DNA from: Anopheles merus
Lineage: Eukaryota > Arthropoda > Insecta > Diptera > Culicidae
Direction: 5' to 3'
Length of the DNA: 64,000 nt
Assembly (NCBI RefSeq): GCF_017562075.2
Contig: NC_054082.1
Span: 49,160,037 to 49,224,036 of the forward strand
Shown: positions 13,001-28,000 of the stretch, one piece after another
Position numbering within the stretch: position 1 is the stretch's first letter
Layout of the letters: each line of letters opens with the position of its first letter
Program-made: the position numbers and the translations under genes
Notes under the pieces: generated by a model
Database searches by the model: none
Seen by the model: only the letters and a program-made list of their open reading frames with translations
What the model was told of the DNA's origin: nothing

Positions 13001-16000
13001 AAACGCACGCGTAAGCACGATGTAGATGATGTTGGTCGTCCCAAACAGTATTCCATTGCCACACTTGGTGGTAATCGGGCACGATAAAACACACACCGGT
13101 AGTCACGTACGCACGCATTGCAATGTTGTTTATTGAGGGAGGGAGGATGTATTTGCGCTTTGCTGACGTGCAAAAGAATCAATATTAAGGTACGAATGCA
13201 AAAAAAAAACTCACTGGGACGTCATTCGGGGTGAAGGCTCTTTTGTTAATTAGAGTTTTCCGTGTTGTTTTTCGGGTACGATGAACACGGCAAGATTCTT
13301 GATAACGCGCACGATAACACGCATTTTGCCTCGGGAGCACGAACACGTAGCAAATGCTTTGCTCACACTTTCGATTTCATCATGGTGGTCAGCAGGCATG
13401 AAACTCGCTATCTGCCGACGGTTTATCGAGGAGCGTTAGACGAAGACATAGGAAGAACGGCAAAATGTAGGCGCGGTGTGAAACAGAAAGCAAGCGATAT
13501 AAACTAGACTTCTTTAAGACTCCTCTTACCCCATCAAGAGAGGAGAATTATTTATATTGATTGTGCTGACAGCAACTTCTCCAACGGGTTAGTGTTCGAG
13601 TAGCACATTAGCCCCCAGAGCAACCCCTGGGACATTGTCACGCAATGGGCGTGAATATAGGTCTCGAACTGAGAATGAGAAGTGTAGCCTGAGAGCGTCA
13701 CATCGGTAGAATAAAGTATGAGCATTGAGTCAGCACGCAACGCGCCAGTGTCTCGTAAAATATTATTTCCTCTTTTTCTTTCCTTCTACGAAATGAAACT
13801 GGTTTTCAGAAGTCGTTAGATATTGTGCTTGGCCAGCAAGCTTAGCGTTTTCGGAGGTATGTGACCTTTATAAGTAACGAAGGCATCATGATGGGTATCA
13901 TAAGGGAATAGCAGTTACTGCAGAAAGGTATGGGAATATCAAAAACTTTATTAAAAATGAAAATGGATCGCTAGGAGGATATAGTTAACATGTGTTGCTT
14001 TACTTTGTATTTCAAAGTTCATCCTGCCGCTTAGCGGCACCCCGTATGATAACAACCTAAAGCACGCTAATTAGAATGCTTAAGCGCATTGATTCAAGCG
14101 CTTATCTTATCACCGAATAAATCAAATCACATCCACATCATCTGGCATTTCCCAGCACACCTGAGCCTTGCGTGTGGTTAGAGGGTGTGATTGAATATAA
14201 AGCGCTCTGCTTGCGTCATGCCTGCAGGATATGAAATCTCATTTTAGGGAAATTGATAAGCATGCACCATACCATGCCGCGGTAACACTTGCCTACCTTC
14301 TGCTTCGTTCATTTTGTACCTGCTATTTTCGATATTGATAAAACGGAGAAGAGAGCGATGCGGTAGCGGGCTGGATTGTGTTAATAATGATAAAAAAGAA
14401 AACAGTGAAACGAACACGAAGCACGTCCTGCCGTGCTCAATTATTCTGCAGTGCACGCAGTCATTGAACAAGAATAATTTGCAGGCTCAAATGAAATCGA
14501 ATCGTAATTAAGAGCGCCGAATGGGAAATGATTATTATTTTACTTTCAATTACCGTACGATAAAGCCAACGCGTGTTCGTTTGGATTAATGTGTAAATGT
14601 ACATCTGCTTTTCGTGTCTCTTTTTGATTCAAGTATTGCTGTTCAAATTCAGACTTAATATTGACTCAAAACAGCATTTCTAGGAATTATTTTTATTTCA
14701 CATAATAATGCTCTTCAGCAATGGAGCAGCCTGGTCATTTGTAGATTACCGCATCCATTCACAATGGCATACCAGGCGCACCAAATTAGGCACATATTTT
14801 TCTTCTACCGCTTTGAACACAAACCTAGAAAAGCCTGTTTGTCAGTGCTGTAATCATAATCGTGATTGCAATCTGTTTCATTGAAATTGACTCATTTTTA
14901 TCGTTTTCCACTTTCTTTCCTCATCCGCATCGTTTCCGCACTCTGCATCCCACCCGTCCGTCCGTCCGTCCGTCCGTGCAATGCTGATGGAAACGAATGA
15001 AATGACGGACGAAACCCTTGCCTCATGCTTCCCTAGAACCATCTCGAGCGGATATTGGAACGACCGGAGAGAACTCATCAAACCGTTTCGCGCCGCACCA
15101 GCCACAACGTGGACGTGGAGGATGTGCTCCAGCAGCAGGTTTGTTCATTTGACCTTCTTCCCATACTCGTCGCAATTTCCATCATTGCGCTTTCAACTGT
15201 GTTTCGCTTCGCTAGAACGTTTCCATTTAAAATTTATTTGCTCACCCCGATTGATGTCCGAAATCGGGGGTGTTTTCCACTGCTGCAATCAAGGCTCAAT
15301 CAAACCAAGCGAGTGGCAGCGAGCCTTCGTTTGAAATAAAAATGAGAAAAACAGAAATAAAGAAAAAGCACCTAAAATTTCAAATGGCTGTAAAAAAATA
15401 ATAACCAAAAAGAAAAAAAGAAAATGAAATGGAAACGTTTAAGCAGATGGAGGGAAGATGATGAATTTCAACATCCCCTGCACGATGGGATTCAACGGAT
15501 TCTCACCGTGATTCACCGTGTTTTGTTGTTGTTGTTGATTGTTATTTTCCTTGAATGTACTCGCCAGAACACGATCTCGACCCGGTTCACGATGATATTC
15601 GAGCTGGGCAGCAGTCATCAATCATCGGCCAATATACTGCGACCATCCGTGAGCGACCTGAACAGCTCCATGCTGGCCCAGATAGCGGAGTATGTGGCTG
15701 CGACGGGCGAAACGCTCAACATTAGCGACGTGCTCGAGTGGCTGAAGGATAAGTCGATCTGCCAGCGGCAAACGGTCGTACAGCAGGCCCCGGCAGCGGA
15801 CGGTACGGTCGCTACGACCGACAGCTTCGACGAGACGCACAGTGTTAAATCGATACTGTGCATGCCGATCATCAACGGTCAGAAGACGGTCATCGGTGTC
15901 GCTCAACTAATTAATAAGGTACATTCGGCAGAGCCAAAAAAAACACAACCATCGATAGACACTGGCTAGCTTAACCTTGGCTCTAACCAATCCAACCTCT

Positions 16001-19000
16001 CCTCTACAAACCAACAGCAAAATGATCTACAATTTACCAACTGTGATATCTCCATCTTTGAGGCGTTCGCCATCTTCTGCGGGCTCGGCATCCACAATAC
16101 GCAGATGTACGAGAGTGCCTGCAAGCTGATGGCCAAGCAAAAGGTCGCCCTCGAGTGTTTGTCGTACCATGCAACCGCTAGTCAGGATCAGACGCTGAAG
16201 CTGGTCAACGATACCATCCAATCAGCCGAGGAGTACAAGCTGTATAGTTTTAAGTTCATCGGTAAGTAAGATTTCGTATTCCAGCACCACGCAATCGCAA
16301 CGCTTCGACGGACCGTGGTTTTTGTCTTCCCTGGCACGACTAATTGGATTGCTGGTTCCCAAATTCTGACTTTCCAAGACGAGGTCAAGGAGCAGAAATT
16401 AGTGAGCCACGGAGGGGGACCCGAAGCGGACAGGAAATCCGATTTATTTATGCTACGAACCACACCATGCCATCCAGTTCCCTTCTCGGCACCGCAGCGT
16501 ATAATGATGTAAATTAATATTTTATGCGATTGTAACGGGCGCTTTTTGGGCGCCACAGGTGCGTTGGAATTGTGAAGGGGCCAACCACGGGAAGCATAGA
16601 ACGGGAATGGACGCTCGTAATCGAGATGGTTTGTTTCGGTCAGTGGTCATTTAAGGCTGGCTCACACTGCTCAGCTTACAAACGACCGTTTGATGCGTCA
16701 TCGTTATCGGTCTGGGTAGAATGAAGCATTGGCCTTTTATTCAGATAAGTTTGGCCCGTCTTGGTACCGTCACACTTCCCACCAACCTGAGGGAGTCGGG
16801 TGTACAAGGAATACTAAATGTTCGTTAAATGAAAATGAACGGATTTCTCAGAACGCGGGTCGATTGATAGCCCAGCTTGCCGGGTTGGCTCGAACCAAGC
16901 TGAGTGTTGTTTTCCTGTTTCCTTGCACTTCCTGCAAGCACCAACAACAGGATTGTATGGTTGATGGTGTCCCGGCCTGGAATCAATGCTCTTTGAGCTC
17001 TCTTTGAGGGTTAATGGATTTTTAGCGCTCACATTCAACGCTAATTGGAAAAGCACATATCCTCGTTTGCTGCCGTGCCGTTGTCCTTACAATGCTTCTA
17101 CTGTTCAATCTCCGCGAGATCATCAGCGATGCTGTTCGCATCGTTTTACGTGGCCGTTCTCTTGCCGTACTTTGCCGTTGCTCTCGCGCTAGTTGGCATA
17201 ATTAATGGAACAAGCAATGGAAAACGCCATTGCAAAGGACTTCTAGTTTCCCTTCGCCGTTTTTCTAGAGCTAGTTTTCCTTTCGATGTGTGGCCCCGTT
17301 CGGCTATCAAGCACGCCGCTGGAATATGGTTACCAGTGGCTCGTTTGATATCGGTCGTACCGACCGTTCGTGCTTTTGATCGTTGCTTCCATACCGGGCC
17401 GGAGTGTTTCCGCTTCACCCGATCCATGCTAAAGGATTGTTGCGGGAGTCGATGGCAAATCTTCCAAGTGACGGAAGAATATCTTTCACGCGCGAACCAC
17501 GCACGGAATGGTATGAAGGGAATTTAATCACGATCACACATTCATCAAGCAACTAGGCGGTGCTGAATTTTTCATGAGCTCCTATCTCACACCCTGCACT
17601 CATTCTTTTTATGGGAATCGCTTGGAGGACGTGTACAAGCCACCACCCACCGATGTGGGGTCGATTCGTTTTGCTTTTGCATCGCTCATTCCCGGCGAGG
17701 TTTCAAGAAGCAATGCTTTACGATGGGCAGGGGAGTGAGTTTGAATTTCCGCCTGCGAATGTGTGTGTGTGTATATATGTCGTACGTGTTTTGTACGGCT
17801 TTGTGTGATCCGGCTCAGGAATTTGAACTTCGTCTAGAGTGCGTTGGGGCGTTGGGCAACATAGAGGAAACACAAAAAGAAGTGAAAACAAGTGCTTCCA
17901 AATGCAGGCACGCTTGCGGGGCCGGCATTGCCAGCAAACAGATGCTTAGCAACTGTCACGTCGCATATAAATATATATTTTTTCGAGTGCCCGCTCCAGT
18001 GGATATGATATATTGTTTTATCTTCCTAATATCCTCGGGCGTGAGGGATCAAATGCTGAATAGCTTAGCGTTGTGCGTTGAGAGTGTCTTTGTTTGCTAT
18101 TTTTATTGTATCTCTTCAAAGACAAAAAATATAGAAAGAAAGAGAGACAGAGAGAGAGGCAGAGATGATTATAATAATAATTATTATTATACTGCGCTAA
18201 TAGCAAATAATAAAGGAATAATTATCATTTATTAAACGGTAAAACAAAATGTACATAAAGTAGGGGATCATTTTGGAACCGTTTCCTTGCAAGGCAGATT
18301 TAGAAGAAAATTGGTGCTCTGATTGAAAAAAAGGTGAAAAAAAATTTTAGAGAGAAACACTGATGTAATTTGGTTAAAATCTCGGTTTTCTTTAATTTTC
18401 CGTTTGAGTCACATAATTGCCAGGAATATGTTTGCTTGTGTCTCAACATTTAATGAAGGGTTATTGGATGGATTAATGTTTGATGGATGATTGATATTCA
18501 TTAACAATAATTTGCTTCGATTTGTATTAAATTTTCGCAGTTTATACATTAACAATAAAAATAGTCTTTCGTTATAAAGTAGGATCTTTTTAATTATATA
18601 AAACATCATCGTTCTTGTTTCTAGCGAGGAGGAAAACAACTGTTTAGAAAACCTGGATCTTGAACCATTTCGTTCAAATAAAATAATTTACAGCAAAACA
18701 AAAACAACCATCACAGAAACAATACTCGTATGCAAAATACATACTATTTTCTTTAACTGCTCTATTTTTTTTTTTTGCTTTCACTATGCCTTTACAGACT
18801 TCGATCTCGACGACGATGACACATGCCGGGCAGCGGTGCGGATGTTTCTGCAATGCAATCTGGTTCAGCAATTTCACATTCCCTACGACGTAAGTGGCAG
18901 TTTTATAGGGCTCCAACTCTGGGTGGATGGGTGCGTGTGTTTTTTTGTTCTCTCCACACCTCTCTTATGCCTTTTCGATCGGCTCAAGGCAATCCAATCG

Positions 19001-22000
19001 TTTGAGCCGAAGCGCTTCGCCTGTAAGAGGTAGAGGGCAGGAATTTATGTGCCCCGGTAAAATACGATTACGAGCTTGCGAGCTCGCCACTCACACACAC
19101 ATACACACACACACACACACTGATCAGTACGTTGGATGGGTTGGGTCAAACGGTTTGATATTGCAAGTCCGGCCCACTTCGACCTCGCTCGAAAGCTGAT
19201 TAGAGTCATCGTAAATCTCCATTCGCTTGGGCAGCGCCGGAAAGTGGATCTTCTCTTAGAATGGAGGGGAACAAAAGGGCAGGGGAGGACAAAGGGGGTT
19301 TTTTTTTGTCGATTCGTTATCCCGAGATCAAGGCTCTGGACAATGTCACGTGAACGAACCAGGCGCACATGCTCTAAACGCGCTTGCCCTTCCCATACTT
19401 TCCCTTTTTAATTACATTCTATCCTGTGTGACCCATCGCTGACGCGCCGCTATCCAGAACGAAGCCTGAGCTTTGAACCGGCCATCTCAAAAGCCCTTAC
19501 ACAAACACGCACACATACACACATGCGACCGGTGACATGGTAACGTGGTTTTTATGCGCCCCTGTTGTTGCAGGTCCTGTGCCGCTGGATACTGAGCGTG
19601 CGGAAGAACTACCGTCCAGTGAAGTATCACAACTGGCGCCACGCACTGAACGTGGCCCAGACCATGTTTGCGATGATGAAAACCGGCAAGATGGAACGCT
19701 TCATGACGGATCTAGAAATTCTCGGCCTGCTCGTCGCCTGCCTCTGCCACGATCTGGACCACCGGGGCACGAACAACGCATTTCAATCGAAAACCGACAG
19801 TCCGCTGGCCATCCTGTACACGACCAGCACGATGGAGCATCACCATTTCGATCAGTGCGTCATGATACTAAATTCCGAGGGTAACAACATTTTCCAGGTG
19901 AGTGGTACCGTTTGGTTGGGAGGTTGGGCAGCTATTTGATCCGTCTGTAGGATCGATTCTGCATTGTTGGTCAAATCTCTTTCCGGTCCAGTTGTGTGCA
20001 CGTGCGTAATACGTTTGGAAATTTGTTTTTCCAATTAGAGGAAGGCTTTGGGGATTTTTCATTCGCTCGCCTTACCGCGTCATTCAAATGGAGCCGGTAG
20101 GAAAAAAAGTGAGCTCGGATGTAGCTTGGTGTAAAGTACAAGTTGTAAAACAATACAGTTTTTGCATATTGATCGAAAATCCCTCCTAAAAAGTAAAGTT
20201 GAACAAAATTGTGTCTAGATGTCGTAAATAGTGGAAGTATGAATATCATATCGATTTTTTTTGATAAATCGATACTTATTTATGATACTTATTTATAATT
20301 TATAATTTATAAATTAGTAGTCTTATGATTGTCCTGTATTAAATTTGATATAGCTTTCTCGTTCGATGCGAATGAACAACTTAAACATATTCAAAATAAG
20401 GATTTACGATTTGTTATAGGCTGTAATTGGCAAGTCACAAAATTTTCAGTGTTGAATTTGAAATTTATCATAATTTTGAAACATAAAACATATTTTATGT
20501 CGACTATGAAACAAATCGACAAGAGTGCTATTTACGGGTTTGAATCATACCATCAAGCACCTGCCCGTTAGATCAGAATCGTTCAACCCGGAACCTGTTT
20601 TCCTTATCTACAATTTGCAAGCAAATTATGGCTCCAGTTTATTACACCCATAGTAGGTTTTTAATTTTTGTTGTTACGAAACACCATCCCGCACCAACTG
20701 CTGTTTTGCTTGCTTTTCTCATGCGCAAAAAAAGCCTCATGAATACGGAAGCAGGATGGTTAAACACATCAAAAATCGATATAATTCGTTTGAAATTGGT
20801 GACAGAATATTGGTACTGGGGCGGAACGAGAACGCATTCCATCGGAACAGCTTCGTTACCGATCGTTGAGACGATATGTGTAGTATGCTAGTCGACCTAT
20901 ACACCCCAGACCTCATACGGAGGGGTTAAAAATGAAGGAATAAGAAATCGTTTGCCGTCTGTTGTAGACTCATTCTCTCGCTCAACATTTGCCACGACGA
21001 AAACGAACCTTCCGGAGGGTGGATCATAAAATTGCAGATATATACGATGGTAAAATGGAAATGCCACATTCATATATTCCAAAAAACCCCAGTCTGATCC
21101 GTGTCTGTTCCCTTGCTATGGAATATGTTTAGTGCTATCTTTCTTGCAAAATTATGATTCCAATCGTTTTTTTTTTCCTGGGCAACAAAATTCGCATGCT
21201 TTAGCTTCAAACGCTGACTCCAGTAAGCTGTTGTGTTCTGTTGCGTAATTGGTTCTTCCAATGATGATAACAGGTTTTAGCAATTTTGACCAGTTTTTAC
21301 GAAATCCTTTGCTTAAAATGATGGGTTATGACACCAGGAGACCCGTGAGCTGCTTTGTGTTTTCCATTAATTTATGATTTCGGCAATAAGCATGACCGTC
21401 AAAGAACAATGGAAAGGTACACTGTAGAGTACTATAAAGCACAAAGGAATAGAATTGGTTCCCTTTACTTTTCGTCAAAAACAAAAACAGAATGACTAGC
21501 ACAAAGCAATAAAAATAAAGCAATAACGCCGCTTAAAGCTGTTGTAAGCGTTCAACACACTATCAAATGTTTCATACTTTATAACTGGCGAAGGTGAAAC
21601 GGTGACATGGTGAATGTGTGACTGAGTGAAGCTTCACACATTCTATTTAACGCATTCTCTTTATATGTGTCTGGGTTACGCCATTTATGAACAAATAAAA
21701 AATACAACTCTTTTGCGTCCTTTGTACTTTGTTGAGCGTGTGAAATTGCGATTTTTCTAGCGAATCTTTTCACACTCTGCTCCATGTGCCATAGTCTCTC
21801 CTTTTGTAAATGTATATTGCCCTTATCAAGGCAAGGATGGGTACAATAATAAAAAAAAAACAAAAGAACGTCTAGCACCTACCTTATAGTAGAGCTACCC
21901 CTAATGAGTACTTTTCACACCGGTTTGTGTAGTACTCCTTCGACGGAATTACGCAGGTAGGCCTGTCAATGGACCGCAATGCAGGAAATGCTTTTAATTA

Positions 22001-25000
22001 TTCAACCCAGCAACTACGCACGATCGCTTTACGCTTAGGCGAGCCGAGCCCTGGCAAGCCTTTAAGCGATAGATCAAACAAAACCCTTTACGACCTATTT
22101 TAATGTTTCAACCAACCACTAGGGTACTGTACAACCTTTATGTGGTCTACGTTTAACAGTCCCCAGGAATGGAATCGATTCTCTACGCCAGGTAAAAACT
22201 AAAACAGATGCAGTAATGGAGCATGTTTGTTTTGAATGATTCATGGCAGGCACTGTCCCCGGAAGACTTCCGCACAGTGATGAAAGTCGTCGAGACGGCC
22301 ATCCTGTCGACGGATTTGGCGATGTACTTCAAGAAGCGCAACCAGTTCCTGGAGCTGATCGAGAACGGCGAGTTCGACTGGCAGAGCGAGGAGAAAAAAG
22401 AAAGTGAGTAGAATGGTGCCCTTCGCTGTCCTTTATGGTGCATATTAGCTTAAAGAGAGTTTTCCATTTGACCTGCCATACTAATACTGCATCTGTTTTT
22501 ACTACCCTTCTACACACTATACTCTCCCCTCAATCCCTCTATTTCTCTCTCTTCCAACCATAATGCACCCTGAAACTTAGTCCTGTGCGGCATGATGATG
22601 ACGGCATGCGATGTGAGCGCCATTGCGAAACCGTGGGAGGTTCAGCACCGGGTGGCCAAATTAGTGGCGGACGAGTTTTTCGACCAAGGCGATCTGGAGA
22701 AGCTACAGCTCAATCAGCAACCCGTGGCGATGATGGATCGGTAATTTGTTTATTTCATTATACGATTGCGTAGCGATTGTGTTTTACTTTCAATTTTGGG
22801 AAGGGTTAATACTGTTACTTGCGGCGAAATCCCCCACAGCGACGTTCGCTCGATCACGGCAGAAGCGGTGACTGCGTGGGTACGATAAAATATGACCAAT
22901 AATCCAAGCTAATGAAACAGTTTTCGCTTTCGCAAATCAAAGCACGGTGTTAGTAATGCAAGCGTTCAATTTTCCTCACCATCGAGCATCGGGTTTGACG
23001 CACAGTGATGATGTGTTTTGTGCTGGCGGTTATTTATATCATTGTTCTCGGAAACCTCGAGCCCTCTGTCAGTTGGGGAGCTTTCAATTACAAAGCAGAC
23101 GCACTCCCCTCCCCCCCCCCCCTCGCTGAGTAGCGCCAAATTTTTCGAACATCCCTGCAGGGCTTACACGGTAATTGAAAAATAAGCCTTTCTTATCCTC
23201 TCTACGCAACTTTCAGCTGATGGAGTTACCAACCTAAAAATGCCCCTTAGTGGTGTAACTGATGAACGTGCGATCGACTGATGTAAGGATGGAATTGGTG
23301 TTTTGTGTACAGACAGGATTCAGTTCGTTGAGTGCTGAATGATGTTTACTGGGCACTTTTAGTAATACTTTGGATATCACAAGGGCTTTAGAGAACACGT
23401 ATCAGTTTTGTAAAAACGATTTTTTTCTCTCAGTTGAACAGTTTTGAAAGACGAACTTCATTGGTATTAAAAAAAGAGAAGGAATTCTGTATCTGAATTA
23501 CTTCTAGTAGCTTTCACCTAAACAGCTGTCGTACTGAGTTATCCAGCATTCATATGACCAACTCCATGATAGCGGTTCCTACTTATAGTAATTGTTTCGT
23601 ATAACTAGCTACTTGAGAAGGTACGGGAATACTCCTTATTACTTTTTCCTAATATAGAACCAGCATAAGATAAACATTTATCATTGTAGAGGTGTCTTTC
23701 ATAGTGTATTTTATACAGTTCCAAAAGATATTTTACCCCTAATATTGCTTCCCTTGATATTTTAATCCAGAAAGCTAAAAATTCATACCAAATCAAATTT
23801 TTGACTAGTTTGACGTGTGGTTTTATATAAAGTATTGACATGATTTCAGGTATTAACTGCCACATTTCTAAACAGAAAAACAGGAAAAAAATGCTTAACG
23901 GTATTTTTAAAACAAGAATATATGTAAATAAGATATTATTTCCAAATTGATTCAATTTCATTAAAAGTATCGTAAACGTTTCATTATTGTTTGGATAAGG
24001 GATTATATTTAAAATGAAACCCTTATAAAAGCAAACTCAAGGGACCAGATAAGAAATTTTATTGATATTTCTCTTGTATATTTTTAAATAACTGTTATTT
24101 TTACTTAACAGCATTCAACGAACGCTTACTATTGTTTTTTTAAATTGCTTAATTATTTGTACTACGTAATTACGGAGTATTCTTCTTCTTCTTCTTTTGG
24201 CTCAACAACCGTTGCCGGTCAAGGCCTGCCTGTACCACACTACTTGTGGGTTTGGCTTTCAGTGACTAATTGATTTCCCCCCATAGCAGGATAGTCAGTC
24301 CTACGTATGGTGGCACGGTCCATTTGGGGCTTGAACCCATGACGGGCATGTTGTTAAGTCGTACGAATTACGAATTACGGAGTATAGAATACGGAAAGAG
24401 AAATCACATCTATCATGCTTCATTGCACAAGAGCTCGATACTAGTGGTGGGCTCGGAATCGGACCTTCCCGACTCCGATTCCGTGTTTGGAATCAATTTC
24501 GGAGCCGATTCCGATACTGGAATTGATTCAGATTCTTGAGCAAATTTCGGAGCCAATTCTGGAGTTAATTCCGGAGTTGACTGCGGAGCCGATTCAGAAG
24601 CCGATTCCGGAATTGAATCTGGAATTGATTCCGGAATTGGAATAGATTTCGGAATCAGAATCGGCTCCGGAATTGGAATTGACCTGGGAATCGCAATATG
24701 TTTCGGAAACAGAATTAGAATTGATTCCAGAATTGGAATATGCTCCAGATTGAGAATCAGTTCTTGAATAAAAACAAGAAGTTTCAAAAGCAAAGTCAGT
24801 CTGGAAATCTCCATGTGAATGGATTGTTTACAATTAAATTTTGATTCTTTGTGGATATCAACACGTAGCATTATTGCATCCAAACGTCTCTTCTTATGGA
24901 GAGGCCGAAACCAACTCCGATTTCGAAGCCGATTCTTATTTCGGAGCCAATTCCGATTCCAGAGCCGATTTCGATTGCAGAACCGACTCTGATTCCGGAA

Positions 25001-28000
25001 CCGATTATGAATCCGGAGCAAATTCCGGAGCTGATTGCGATTATGGAGCCGGTCCCGATTCCGGAGCCGATTTCGGAACCAATTCCGGGGCCGATTCCGC
25101 TTTGATACCAAATCCGATTTTGGAGCCAATTTTGGAAGCATTTCTGGAGCCGATTCCGGAATCGATACCGAAAATTGATTCCGAGCTACTATGCGGAATA
25201 GAATCCATAAATCTTCGGAGTTATCTGGAACCGATTCCGACAAAAACTTCATTTTTCCCATCACTACTCTTTACGATACGACAAAAAAGTCAGCTATTTG
25301 ATAAGTTAACACAAGGTTTACGGACGTCTTTTACATATATACCTATCGCTACTGATCTACGTCAATTGGACGGGTGGATAAAATACGTATTTAGATTGGT
25401 TAAAATTATGATAAAACCTATTTTATTTATTATGAATCGGTCAATATGTTCTGGGTTCCAAAAAAAATTGTCTACACAATGCGTTATTGTTTCACCGAAC
25501 ACTTGCACCGATATCTTTTCGATGCCAAATTTTGACCGATGTCGGCGGGAGTTTCGAAAAACTCGAGGAATAAGTTAATCAGTAATTTCGTTTGAGGCCA
25601 TTGTATTTAAATCATTCATCAAGACTTTTAAATTAAAATAAGTGGTTTATATTTCTCTTTAATACTTACATTTACTTTTGTTGAAGAGAGAGTTGAGAGA
25701 GAGTTACAACTTATTTAGTTAAACTAAATGTCATCAACCCATCTGTCAATTTGACGGTCCCGTAGAGATAGGAATACCACATATGGTTTCTATGAATCTA
25801 TGAAATCTATTAATGAAAACTAAACTCATGCTACAAACTCATAGTATGTTATGATAAATTTACGAAAAGTGAAAATCAAGACTAAACAAAACGTATTTTT
25901 AGTATTTCATTTCAAAGTTTAAATTCTGTCAAATTGACGGGTTCCATAAACCTATTGTCAAAGTCATGCAAGTTTTTGATTGATATGGCTGATCAAAATA
26001 CATCTTTAGATAAGTTATTGAGTACCGCTCAAATCCAGATCGCTCGAATAAAAATAGCTGAATCATCTGGATAATAGTAAACTGGACATAAACACACTTA
26101 ATCGATATTTTGTATATAAAAATAACTTTAAATAGATTGACAAAGGTTAGCTGACAAAGGTTGACTATCGTGCAAAAACATGTTAAGAATTTCTTATTTA
26201 ATTTAAATTTATTTTTCACTATCCCCCTATTTTATTTCTGTTGCTTGCTCGTTGTTGATGTTATTGAGGTTTACAATAAAGGCAATTTATGAGGTTTTAT
26301 TTAAAAATAATATTAATCAATGTGTCATTTAAAAATCAATTGCTTCAGGAATAACTTTTTTTAATTACAACCAAAATTTTAAATAAATTGCTTGTTTGGG
26401 CATCCTTGCTAGTGAGCTCTTTTTATCACTGATACTGATGTTGTTAGTGATATGTATAAAATCGTATGGTTCAGTTTATTGGTTAATTGGCAGCAATAAA
26501 CATTGGCCTTCCAAGCAATCAGACATAAGATAAGAAATCCAAGAAATAAGATAATATAAAAATATTTTCCACACGACCTATGCATATCAATAACTTTGAA
26601 CAGGATGTAAAGAAAGAAGTGTAAAACTCTTATAGAGATCCAAATGTTTTGCTTAATCATGTTGATCAGATGTTTTAAGGAGTAGAAAGTTGATAGACCA
26701 CCGCAAACCATTATTAGACCCCTGGGAATATTTTATTTCCAAAGCAACAATCACCGTGCTGTCTTCAAACCTACATCTTCCCACTCCGAAAATAGTTTGT
26801 CTCGAGTAAATCAACTCCCTCCTACACTTCCCATCAATCGTAAACGGGCTTATTACAGCAGGCCGATGAGTCCTATTCCCTTTGCCATTGCCCCTCCAGC
26901 TGATAATCCATGCGGCACGGTACGGTTGGTGCCAATTGATTGGGAGCTCAACGCGGAACGTAACCAAATTACGCGCAGCATCCGGAGCACCCACCGTCAC
27001 CATGCAGCGGCCAATCGTACCCGGAGTCCGGCTGAATCTTGCCGAAGCACGTAAAATATTAACGGTGCCCTGAAGATGCCGGGTAACGGCCGAAAGCGTG
27101 CGAAACCGTGCCGCCCGTGTCGTCCCAGCGGGCACATAACTTTAATTAACTGCCGGGAGTCGCCGGAAGATAATTTATCCCTGAGCCGCGGCCCGTGACC
27201 ATGCACACCACGTCCTGGGCATTGTGGGGAGGAGAAGGGAAGGACATTTGGAGTGGGCAGCATTACGATAGCGTTATCGATACGCCGTACCCTGCAGGGG
27301 TGATGCGAACGCCAGTACGGAGTGATCATAAAATCCATCACCATGACGTGCGTAACGCTGGGCGGCCGATGCCGTCGCTGATTCGTGTTGCTATTTATTC
27401 CTCCAAGCTTTTCCGTTTTTTGTACCTTGTTTGTGTGTGCGTGTGTGGTTTGTTTGTGGTACCGGGCTTACCATTCCATCTCGTCGTGATTCCCACAGCG
27501 AGCGCAAGGACGAGCTGCCCAAGATGCAGGTCGGATTCATTGACGTCATCTGTCTGCCGCTGTACAAGGTGCTGACGGAAGCGTTCCCCTGGATCAGCCC
27601 GCTGTACGAGGGTACGATGGACAACCGACAGCACTGGCACGATCTGGCCGAGAAGGTGGAGATGGGGCTGACCTGGATCGATCACGACACGATCGACAAA
27701 CCGGTGGAGGAGTTTGCCGGTGAGTTTCGTTGACAGCTTGTTGGTGTGTTGGGTTGGTATATAATTTTACCCTCTTTCTGCGCTCTTTTTTTACAACCTC
27801 AAGCTGGCAAGGAACCGTTGGCCGACATCGAGTTCACGGTAACGACGCTCAACTGTGCCCACCCGGAAGACAAAACCGAAACGACGCCCGTGCACGAGCG
27901 GAAGCCACGCTTCAGCAGCCTGCGCAAGACGGGTGCGCTTGGGAAGGCCGTCCGCAACAAGCTCTCCAAATCGGTGCACCACAATGCGCCGGCCACCGGT

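Larger units (their letters stand above)
22741..27498 (+). other. Pde6 intron 11 (4.8 kb)
   Basis: Contains a SINE (24180-24372), the GATTCC-type satellite (24445-25255), and two copies of a short self-complementary motif (25743 and 25926). A GC-richer stretch without recognised coding content lies at 26780-27400. Confidence 0.6.

Noticed and set aside
13560..13760. Possible second SINE type with GTTCGAGACC on the minus strand
   Set aside because: Only a weak B-box match; no A box, tail, target duplication or second copy seen.
24413..25578. Long frames on both strands (283 and 245 codons) as possible repeat proteins
   Set aside because: They follow from stop-free satellite units; each strand gives a different repetitive peptide and neither resembles a family.
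26653..27135. 160-codon minus-strand frame in Pde6 intron 11
   Set aside because: No domain, no splice context, and it sits in a GC-rich intron stretch where chance frames are expected.
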